This document shows positions 1 to 4,829 of a DNA stretch of 6,267 nucleotides, one piece after another. The notes under the pieces were generated by a model, which had not been told where the DNA came from, made no database searches, and saw only the letters and a program-made list of their open reading frames with translations. The position numbers and the translations under genes were made by a program. The stretch is from CAYVLI01 sp964452105 [NCBI: uncultured Nitrospinota bacterium] (GTDB lineage Bacteria > JAUXIQ01): contig CAYVLI010000165.1 in NCBI GenBank assembly GCA_964452105.1, forward strand, positions 1-6,267. Reading direction: 5' to 3'. Within the stretch, counting starts at the first letter, position 1; every line of letters starts with the position of its first letter.

Positions 1-332
1 CGATACTTGCTTCCAGGGCCATGGCAGGCCTCGCACTGCACGTTTTCGAGCTGCGCTCCTGGAGCGGCGGGTTTGCCGTAGCCCGTGGTGTGGCATTTCA
101 GGCACTTGGGGTTATTGGCATCGTCCCCCTTAAGGGCATCCATGGCCTTAGCGTGTTTGGTTTGCTTCCAGACCTTGTATTGCTCCCCACCGATAGACTT
201 GCTGCTGTGGCACATCTTGCATTTCACGGCTCCCACATACTCGGCCGCGTTCACGGAGCTCAGCGCCGGGCCCAGTAAGAGTGCCACCCCTGCTGCAACC
301 GTCAGCAGTAAAACCAACCTGTAATTCCTCAT
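1..332 (-). CDS. Multiheme cytochrome c, c554-like, 5' part only (C-terminus beyond window)
   Basis: Read on the minus strand, 110 codons run from an ATG at 332 off the left edge. Residues 1-30 look like a Sec signal peptide: a short basic start (MRNYR), a hydrophobic core rich in Leu, Val and Ala, and a likely cleavage site near VNAA-EY. Three CXXCH heme c attachment sites follow: C38-KM-C41-H42, C77-LK-C80-H81 and C100-EA-C103-H104. The layout YVGAVKCKMCH, then W..TKHAKAM, then CLKCHTTGYG, then VQCEACHGPGS resembles the cytochrome c554/c' family, which usually has four hemes, so a fourth CXXCH is expected beyond the window; H60 in TKHAKAM may be a distal heme ligand. The protein would be exported and act in periplasmic electron transfer. 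The partner and substrate cannot be told from this fragment. The start is fixed by a strong ribosome binding site. It is transcribed away from the housekeeping genes. Confidence 0.9.
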   Translation of the reverse strand, partial: MRNYRLVLLLTVAAGVALLLGPALSSVNAAEYVGAVKCKMCHSSKSIGGEQYKVWKQTKHAKAMDALKGDDANNPKCLKCHTTGYGKPAAPGAQLENVQCEACHGPGSKY

Positions 333-341
333 TCCTTTCCG

Positions 342-349
342 CCTCCTTT
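342..349 (-). promoter_or_regulatory. Ribosome binding site of the cytochrome gene
   Basis: On the minus strand the bases read AAAGGAGG, a near-perfect Shine-Dalgarno sequence, 9 bases before the ATG at 332. It supports this start and suggests efficient translation. Confidence 0.75.
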
Positions 350-393
350 CCTCGGACAAACGAAAAACAACTACCCAATCTCAACAACCATGA

Positions 394-413
394 ACTTCGA
401 TTGAAATCGAAGT
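394..413. repeat. Perfect 9-2-9 inverted repeat in the cytochrome leader
   Basis: ACTTCGATT, two bases GA, then AATCGAAGT form an exact palindrome 62 bases upstream of the cytochrome ATG. As DNA it could be an operator for a dimeric regulator; read as TCGAT-N4-ATCGA it has the spacing of CRP/FNR-type boxes (FNR: TTGAT-N4-ATCAA) with one base changed per half. As RNA on the minus strand it would fold into an 8-bp stem with a UUCA loop. No T-tract follows, so it is not an intrinsic terminator. The structure is seen directly; the function is inferred. Confidence 0.6.
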
Positions 414-549
414 ATCGAGTGCAAGCCATATCAAAGCCTTCCCGGGCATAGTGAAAAGGCCTTGCTTCTCTTCCATCACAGAGATCAGCGATTGGTCTCG
501 CTTTCGATTGCGTGAAAATAGTAAAGATTTTCAATACATTCAAAAATCT

Positions 550-579
550 ATTACACGCATTTCTTGGGCAGGATGTCAA
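550..579 (-). promoter_or_regulatory. Candidate sigma-70 promoter for the cytochrome gene
   Basis: On the minus strand a consensus -35 box TTGACA (574-579) is followed after 18 bases by TGTAAT (550-555), five of six matches to TATAAT. Transcription would start near 543 and give a leader of about 210 nt before the cytochrome ATG, with the 394-413 palindrome inside it. It is the best promoter match I found upstream of this gene. Confidence 0.5.
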
Positions 580-841
580 TGTGGAATAGATAAGAACAAT
601 AGTAAGCAGCGCACGCTACAGCTCCAGGGCCAACCATGCAAATTAACAAACCCCTCGGCGTGCGGCTGCAGGGCAGGTATAAGCTCTCCTCTCAGAATCA
701 ATCGAATTTGTTTTATTATACACATTCATTCAGGCTCTGCAAGATTAAATTAATATTTCTCAAAACTCTGATTCCACCTTTTTTTGACGCAAGTATAGCT
801 TCACATATTCATTTTCCTTTCTATCGCCTATTCCATCAAGA

Positions 842-880
842 AATACGGCCATAAATGCTTGACTTACAGGAAGCCGTATT
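842..880. repeat. 8-bp inverted repeat flanking a -35 box
   Basis: AATACGGC (842-849) and GCCGTATT (873-880) are exact inverted copies 23 bases apart, so their centres are 31 bp apart, about three helical turns. The right copy lies in the spacer of the promoter candidate at 859-887 and the left copy just upstream of its -35 box, a layout that suits an operator. Six T's follow at 884-889, so a weak terminator with a long loop is the alternative, but no plus-strand gene lies upstream to terminate. Confidence 0.4.
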
Positions 881-887
881 GTATTTT
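859..887 (+). promoter_or_regulatory. Candidate promoter for the tRNA-tig-clpP-clpX transcript
   Basis: TTGACT (859-864), a 17-base spacer, then TATTTT (882-887). The spacing is ideal and the boxes match the consensus at five and four positions. Transcription would begin near 894, about 138 nt before tRNA-Lys. I found no better promoter between here and the tRNA. The 842-880 dyad overlaps it. Confidence 0.4.
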
Positions 888-1031
888 TTAACATTGTGAT
901 TTCGTCGCCGCAAGAAAATGCGAGGCTGATTCCCGCCCTTGAGATTGTTTACAAAACTCAGTCGGAAATCCCCGGATTAAAATATCAATCATTCTCAGGG
1001 AGAGCAGGATCATTTGAATTATTACCATGGC

Positions 1032-1107
1032 GGGCCGCTAGCTCAACTGGCAGAGCAACGGACTCTTAATCCGTAGGTTCAGGGTTCGACCCCCTGGCGG
1101 CTCACCA
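1032..1107 (+). tRNA. tRNA-Lys(CTT)
   Basis: A 76-nt cloverleaf with CCA encoded in the gene. The acceptor arms GGGCCGC and GCGGCTC pair with one G-T wobble. The anticodon stem ACGGA/TCCGT encloses the loop CTCTTAA, giving anticodon CTT, which reads the lysine codon AAG. The D-arm has the usual TAGCTC start and the T-loop reads TTCGACC. It is the first gene of a tRNA pair 34 bases apart, probably cut from one precursor. Confidence 0.95.
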
Positions 1108-1140
1108 TTTTGTTCTTAAGAAGGCGCAATGCTCAATTTG

Positions 1141-1224
<84 letters not shown>

Positions 1225-1253
1225 GAAAATAATATGGCTGGGAACATAAACAT

Positions 1254-2609
1254 ATGCCGAATCTAAAAATCGAAGTAACAGACGTCGATCCCTGTACCAA
1301 GAAACTGGCAATAGAGCTGCCTGCGTCCCAGCACCGGAAAGAACTGGAAAAAGCGTATAGAACCCTAAACAAAAAGGTTCAGGTCCAGGGATTCAGGCAG
1401 GGCAAAGCTCCGATAAAGGTGCTGGAAAGATATTACAAGGATCGAGTCGAGACGGAAGTACTTCAGAAGCTGGTCTCCGAATCGTTTCAGGAAGCCGTTC
1501 AGCAAGAAGACCTCAGGACTGTAGGCCAGCCCAAATTAGAAAATTTCCAGGCCGAAGAAGGGAACCCGGTGAAGCTCATGCTCACGGTGGAAGTCAAGCC
1601 GGAGATAGACCAGGTCAACTTCGAAAATCTCGAGTTTAAAAAAGTAGTGCGGAAAATAATCCCGGAAGATGTCGATAAGGAAATGGAGACCCTGAGAGAG
1701 AAGTTCGCCGAGTTGGTGGAAAAGCCGGATGGAAGCATAGATAAAGGAGACTACGCTATCATCGACTACCAGCTTTTCATAGAAGGGAAACCCGCCCCTG
1801 TAGAACAGAAAGAAAATGTTACTCTGGCGGTGGGAGAAGACGGCCTGGATGAAGATATAGAGAGACAACTGCTGGGCATGGCCAAAGGGGAAGAGAAAGA
1901 CATCAAGCTATCCTATCCCGAAGACTATGCCCGAAAAGAGTTGGCAGGCAAAGAAGCGACCTTCAAAGTCAAGGCACAAGCGGTAAAAACCAAAGTTCTT
2001 CCCCCGCTGGACGATGACTTTGCGCGCCGCATAGGAGACTACGATACTCTCCAGGAACTCAAGGAAGACCTCAAAGCCCGGATGGAAGAATACGAAGAGC
2101 AGCAAGCCACAAAAAAATTGCAAGACGAAATCACCTCCAAACTGGTAGAGATTAACCCGGTTCAAGCCCCCTCCAGCATGATCGAAGAAGAGATTAACCT
2201 CCGGCTGTTTCACATGCAAAACCAGTTGCAGAGGCAGGGACTGAAGCTTAATTTATCCGGGAAAGAACTGGAAGAATGGCGCGGTAAAATTCGAGAAGAT
2301 GCGATTAACAACGTAAAGACGAACCTCATCCTTGAAAAGATAGCGCAGCTTAAGGGTTTCGAAGTCAGTGACGAAGAGTTGGAAGAAGAATTGAAGAAGA
2401 TGGGGGAAGGCGCCGCGCATGATATCCAGGCTCGAAAAAAGCAAATGCAGGAAAGCGGCTCTCTGCCTGCTCTCAAGGAGAGCCTTCTTAGAGAAAAGGC
2501 GTTGAATAATATAATGACAGGATATAAAATTGAAGAGACGACCGTCGAGAGCAACGGCAATGACGCCCAGCAACAGGGCGACTTAATTAATAGACAGGAG
2601 CCGAACTGA
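1254..2609 (+). CDS. tig: Trigger factor, ribosome-associated chaperone
   Basis: Trigger factor binds the ribosome near the exit tunnel and shields nascent chains in the cytoplasm. The 451-residue length is normal for the family (about 430-450). The N-terminal ribosome-binding domain (1-115) carries the signature loop GFRQGKAP at 46-53, close to the usual GFRxGKxP. Residues about 163-245 correspond to the FKBP-like domain ([10 protein letters not shown] to KVKAQAVK). The rest, about 250-430, is the helical C-terminal chaperone domain, very rich in Glu and Lys, ending in a polar Gln- and Asn-rich tail. The FKBP part lacks the usual IPGFE-type active-site segment (it reads LDEDIERQL at 198-206), so proline isomerase activity is doubtful; chaperone function does not depend on it. 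The ATG at 1254 starts the family's usual N-terminus; its ribosome binding site is weak (GGGA at 1240-1243). The stop overlaps the clpP start by one base. Confidence 0.96.
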   Translation: MPNLKIEVTDVDPCTKKLAIELPASQHRKELEKAYRTLNKKVQVQGFRQGKAPIKVLERYYKDRVETEVLQKLVSESFQEAVQQEDLRTVGQPKLENFQAEEGNPVKLMLTVEVKPEIDQVNFENLEFKKVVRKIIPEDVDKEMETLREKFAELVEKPDGSIDKGDYAIIDYQLFIEGKPAPVEQKENVTLAVGEDGLDEDIERQLLGMAKGEEKDIKLSYPEDYARKELAGKEATFKVKAQAVKTKVLPPLDDDFARRIGDYDTLQELKEDLKARMEEYEEQQATKKLQDEITSKLVEINPVQAPSSMIEEEINLRLFHMQNQLQRQGLKLNLSGKELEEWRGKIREDAINNVKTNLILEKIAQLKGFEVSDEELEEELKKMGEGAAHDIQARKKQMQESGSLPALKESLLREKALNNIMTGYKIEETTVESNGNDAQQQGDLINRQEPN

Positions 2610-2611
2610 TG
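2596..2611 (+). promoter_or_regulatory. clpP ribosome binding site and TGATG stop-start overlap
   Basis: AGGAG (2596-2600) lies 8 bases before the clpP ATG at 2609, inside the last codons of tig. The tig stop TGA (2607-2609) shares its A with the clpP ATG. This layout indicates translational coupling of trigger factor and ClpP. Confidence 0.75.
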
Positions 2612-3211
2612 AGCCTCATACCCATGGTAGTTGAGCAAACTTCAAGAGGGGAGCGAGCCTATGACATCTATTCGAGGCTGCTCAAAGACAGGATAATCTT
2701 TCTGGGCTTACCCGTGGACGACGCCATAGCCAACCTCATAATCGCCCAGATGCTTTTCCTGGAAGCGGAAAATCCGGACCAGGACATATACCTGTACATC
2801 AACTGCCCCGGAGGAGTGGTGACTTCCGGCCTGGCCATATACGACACCATGCAGTATATAAAGCCGGACGTCTCCACTATTTGCATAGGCCAGGCAGCCA
2901 GCATGGCCGCTCTGCTTCTGGCTGCGGGCGCGGGAAAAAAGCGATTCGCCCTTCCCAATTCACGGATACTCATACATCAGCCGCTGGGCGGAGTACAGGG
3001 GCAGGCTACCGACATAAACATACAAGCCAAAGAAATAATGCGGATGCGCGATATTATCGATGAAATCATGGTTAACCATACTAAACAACCTTTAGATAAG
3101 GTTCGCAAGGATACGGACCGAGACTTCTTCATGTCAGGGAAACAAGCCAAGGAATATGGTATAATAGACGAAGTTATCGTGTCCAGGGATAACATCCCCA
3201 TTCAGAAATGA
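2609..3211 (+). CDS. clpP: ATP-dependent Clp protease proteolytic subunit ClpP
   Basis: ClpP is the serine peptidase that forms the double-heptamer degradation chamber; ClpX, encoded next, docks on it and feeds in unfolded substrates. At 200 residues it is the normal length. The catalytic triad is visible: Ser98 in GQAASMAA, His123 in ILIHQPLGG and Asp172 in TDRDFF, one higher than mature E. coli numbering because Met1 is counted. The oxyanion strand reads YINCPGG at 63-69, where most relatives have Ser in place of Cys66. The N-terminus [25 protein letters not shown] matches the conserved pore-lining start, so little or no propeptide is expected. It is coupled to tig by the TGATG overlap and followed by a 76-base spacer with a hairpin before clpX. 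Confidence 0.98.
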   Translation: MSLIPMVVEQTSRGERAYDIYSRLLKDRIIFLGLPVDDAIANLIIAQMLFLEAENPDQDIYLYINCPGGVVTSGLAIYDTMQYIKPDVSTICIGQAASMAALLLAAGAGKKRFALPNSRILIHQPLGGVQGQATDINIQAKEIMRMRDIIDEIMVNHTKQPLDKVRKDTDRDFFMSGKQAKEYGIIDEVIVSRDNIPIQK

Positions 3212-3230
3212 ACGCACAACGTGCAAGACA

Positions 3231-3249
3231 TATCCTCTGCAAGAGGATA
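3231..3249 (+). repeat. Perfect hairpin between clpP and clpX
   Basis: TATCCTCT (3231-3238), loop GCA, AGAGGATA (3242-3249): an 8-bp stem with a 3-base loop. No T-tract follows, so it should not terminate transcription. A smaller hairpin, GCAC-AAC-GTGC at 3214-3224, lies just before it. Likely roles are protection or processing of the mRNA between the cistrons, or masking of the AGAGG that precedes the small ORF at 3250. Confidence 0.6.
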
Positions 3250-3288
3250 ATGGCGAAAGCAGATACCCGTGAAGCGAGGTGCTCCTGA
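3250..3288 (+). CDS. Possible 12-codon upstream ORF before clpX
   Basis: An ATG at 3250 opens a frame reading [12 protein letters not shown] and stops at TGA 3286-3288, which shares its A with the clpX ATG. AGAGG (3243-3246 with the preceding A) precedes it by only about 3 bases, shorter than optimal, and is paired in the hairpin at 3231-3249. The TGATG junction copies the tig-clpP junction and would allow coupled initiation of clpX. A chance frame this short is quite possible; no relative is known to me. Confidence 0.2.
   Translation: MAKADTREARCS
3276..3281 (+). promoter_or_regulatory. clpX ribosome binding site, decides the start
   Basis: GAGGTG lies 6 bases before the ATG at 3288. An in-frame GTG at 3279 would place the start inside this site and add only MLL, so 3288 is the better start. 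The following [16 protein letters not shown] fits the family N-terminus. Confidence 0.65.
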
Positions 3289-4526
3289 TGAGCAAAAAGA
3301 GTTGCCAGGGTGAAAACCTGAGATGTTCATTTTGTGGCAAAAGCCAGAGCGAAGTAAAGAAGCTGATAGCTGGGCCGACCGTTTACATATGCGACGAGTG
3401 CATAAGCCTGTGCAACAGCATTATCATTGAAGAAAAAGCACAAGATCAGAGCAAACATTTTAAAAACATACTCAAACCGAAGGGAATAAAAGAGAAACTG
3501 GACGAATATGTCATAGGGCAGGAACAGGCTAAGAAGATCCTCTCGGTGGCCGTTCACAACCACTATAAAAGGATAGAGGCCGATTCGGGTACGGACGAAG
3601 TGGAGCTTCAGAAAAGCAACATCATGCTCATAGGGCCCACAGGCTGCGGCAAGACCCTCCTCGCGCAAACCATGGCCCGGATAATAAACGTCCCCTTCGC
3701 CATCGTGGACGCCACCACCCTCACGGAGGCGGGCTACGTTGGAGAAGACGTGGAAAACATCATACTCAAGCTCCTGCAGGCGGCGGATTACGACCTGGAA
3801 CGGGCCGAAAGAGGAATAATTTACATAGACGAGATAGACAAAATCAGCCGCAAATCGGAAAACCCCTCCATCACCAGAGACGTCTCCGGGGAAGGCGTGC
3901 AGCAGGCGCTTCTCAAGATAATCGAAGGCACGGTGGCCAGCGTCCCCCCACAGGGGGGGAGAAAGCATCCCCACCAGGAGTTCGTACAGGTTGATACGAC
4001 CGATATACTGTTTATATGCGGCGGGGCTTTCGTGGGATTAGACACTATAATCGAACAGCGGCTGGGCAAAAACGCGGTAGGCTTTAAATCAAAACTGACG
4101 GAGACCAAAGAGAAGAAGAGCGGCGATGTATTCGCGCATACCCAGCCTGAAGACCTGCTGAAATACGGACTGATACCGGAATTCATAGGGAGACTCCCTC
4201 TTGTGGCTGTCCTGGACCCTCTGACGGAGGAAGACCTGGTCGAAATACTCACACTGCCCAAAAACGCGCTCACCAAGCAGTATCAAAAGATTTTTAAGTT
4301 CGACAACGTTCTGTTAAAATTCACCCAGGAGGCGCTGAAAGCAGTGGCATCCAGGGCTACCGAGCTGGGCACCGGGGCAAGAGGGTTACGTTCGATTCTG
4401 GAAAACCTCATGCTGGAAGCCATGTACGAAATACCATCCAGGACGGATATTAAAGAGTGGCTCATATCCAAGGAAGACATAGAGGAAATCGAATTATCGC
4501 TCCAGCGCTTAAAGCAGGCCAGTTAG
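3288..4526 (+). CDS. clpX: ATP-dependent Clp protease ATP-binding subunit ClpX
   Basis: ClpX is the hexameric AAA+ unfoldase that recognises tagged or regulatory substrates and threads them into ClpP. From the ATG at 3288 it has 412 residues, a normal length. The N-terminal zinc-binding domain has C13-x2-C16 and C35-x2-C38. The AAA+ core shows Walker A GPTGCGKT (116-123), the pore loop GYVGED (149-154), Walker B IIYIDE (177-182), the RKH substrate loop (225-227), a VGF form of the ClpP-docking IGF loop (264-266), the GLIPEFIGR segment with Arg302, and sensor 2 Arg365 in GTGARGLRS. All key residues are present, so it should be active. Walker A has Cys120 where Ser is more usual. It follows clpP after 76 bases and shares its transcript. 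No terminator is seen after its stop; a promoter for tRNA-Val begins 15 bases on. Confidence 0.98.
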   Translation: MSKKSCQGENLRCSFCGKSQSEVKKLIAGPTVYICDECISLCNSIIIEEKAQDQSKHFKNILKPKGIKEKLDEYVIGQEQAKKILSVAVHNHYKRIEADSGTDEVELQKSNIMLIGPTGCGKTLLAQTMARIINVPFAIVDATTLTEAGYVGEDVENIILKLLQAADYDLERAERGIIYIDEIDKISRKSENPSITRDVSGEGVQQALLKIIEGTVASVPPQGGRKHPHQEFVQVDTTDILFICGGAFVGLDTIIEQRLGKNAVGFKSKLTETKEKKSGDVFAHTQPEDLLKYGLIPEFIGRLPLVAVLDPLTEEDLVEILTLPKNALTKQYQKIFKFDNVLLKFTQEALKAVASRATELGTGARGLRSILENLMLEAMYEIPSRTDIKEWLISKEDIEEIELSLQRLKQAS

Positions 4527-4541
4527 AGAGCCCCTTTTCAC

Positions 4542-4571
4542 TTGACATATAGCGGTATAGGGTAGTAGCAT
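4542..4571 (+). promoter_or_regulatory. Candidate promoter for tRNA-Val
   Basis: A perfect -35 box TTGACA (4542-4547) is followed after 18 bases by TAGCAT (4566-4571), four of six matches to TATAAT. Transcription would start near 4578, about 24 nt before tRNA-Val, a short leader typical of tRNA genes. The -10 box is weak; the position supports the call. Confidence 0.45.
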
Positions 4572-4601
4572 TATTAATCGTAAAGGTAATATAGATCCCG
4601 C

Positions 4602-4676
4602 AGGCACGTAGCTCAGGGGGAGAGCGCTTGCTTGACGCGCAAGAAGTCGGCGGTTCGAAACCGCCCGTGCCTACCA
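4602..4676 (+). tRNA. tRNA-Val(GAC)
   Basis: A 75-nt cloverleaf with encoded CCA. Acceptor arms AGGCACG and CGTGCCT pair perfectly. The anticodon stem CTTGC/GCAAG encloses TTGACGC, giving anticodon GAC, which reads valine codons GUC and GUU. The D-arm GCTC/GAGC, variable loop AAGTC and T-arm GGCGG-TTCGAAA-CCGCC are all regular. It stands alone between clpX and thrS. Confidence 0.95.
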
Positions 4677-4760
4677 TTAAACGCAAACATTGCCCGCAAC
4701 AGCATTTTTGCACAAGGTAGAGGGCAAAGGATCATAAAATTTAATGTAACTTAAATCATT

Positions 4761-4800
4761 AAGGCATCATGAATTTGCACGACCGACATGATGCCTTTTT
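4761..4800 (+). terminator. Strong intrinsic terminator between tRNA-Val and thrS
   Basis: AAGGCATCATG (4761-4771) and CATGATGCCTT (4787-4797) form a perfect 11-bp stem with a 15-base loop, and the T-tract runs from 4796 to 4800. It would end transcripts of tRNA-Val, and of clpX if that reads through. thrS begins only 29 bases after the T-tract with no promoter between, so it may instead be an attenuator in the thrS leader. I see no T-box consensus. Confidence 0.85.
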
Positions 4801-4829
4801 GTTATTTCAGGGATACCGGAAACAAGGCT

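Larger units (their letters stand above)
333..1031. other. Gene-free region between cytochrome and tRNA genes
   Basis: No reading frame in this 699-base stretch looks like a real protein. The frames present are short, rich in Cys, Ser and Arg, lack ribosome binding sites and resemble no family I know. The stretch is AT-rich, especially from about 690 to 850. It holds the cytochrome leader and promoter, a perfect inverted repeat at 394-413, and a dyad with a promoter candidate at 842-887. I see no insertion sequence, tRNA fragment, CRISPR repeat or recognisable riboswitch. Confidence 0.6.

Noticed and set aside
509-559. Imperfect hairpin TGCGTG...CACGCA with inner AATAG/CTATT
   Set aside because: The inner pairings compete with each other, the loop is long, and it overlaps the promoter candidate; not convincing as a structure.
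148-579. Minus-strand frame of 143 codons across the cytochrome and its leader
   Set aside because: It overlaps the clear cytochrome frame on the same strand, has no ribosome binding site and reads like random sequence rich in Arg, Ser and Cys.
451-753. Plus-strand frame of 100 codons in the gene-free region
   Set aside because: No ribosome binding site, no family resemblance, composition typical of non-coding DNA, and it covers the minus-strand promoter candidate.
636-854. Plus-strand frame of 72 codons
   Set aside because: Low-complexity Phe, Ile and His content reflects AT-rich non-coding sequence; no start signal.
1234-1266. Mini-ORF of 10 codons overlapping the tig start
   Set aside because: No Shine-Dalgarno sequence, and it begins 9 bases after the tRNA-Leu CCA; it looks accidental.
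3279-3290. GTG start for clpX adding three residues
   Set aside because: The GTG is part of the GAGGTG ribosome binding site that serves the ATG at 3288, and MSKK fits the family start.
3327-3974. Minus-strand frame of 215 codons opposite clpX
   Set aside because: It is an antisense shadow of the fully convincing clpX gene; the same holds for the long frames opposite tig and thrS.
4677-4829. T-box riboswitch or E. coli-like thrS operator
   Set aside because: No AGGGTGG-type T-box core and no anticodon-like CGU loop resembling the E. coli operator is present.
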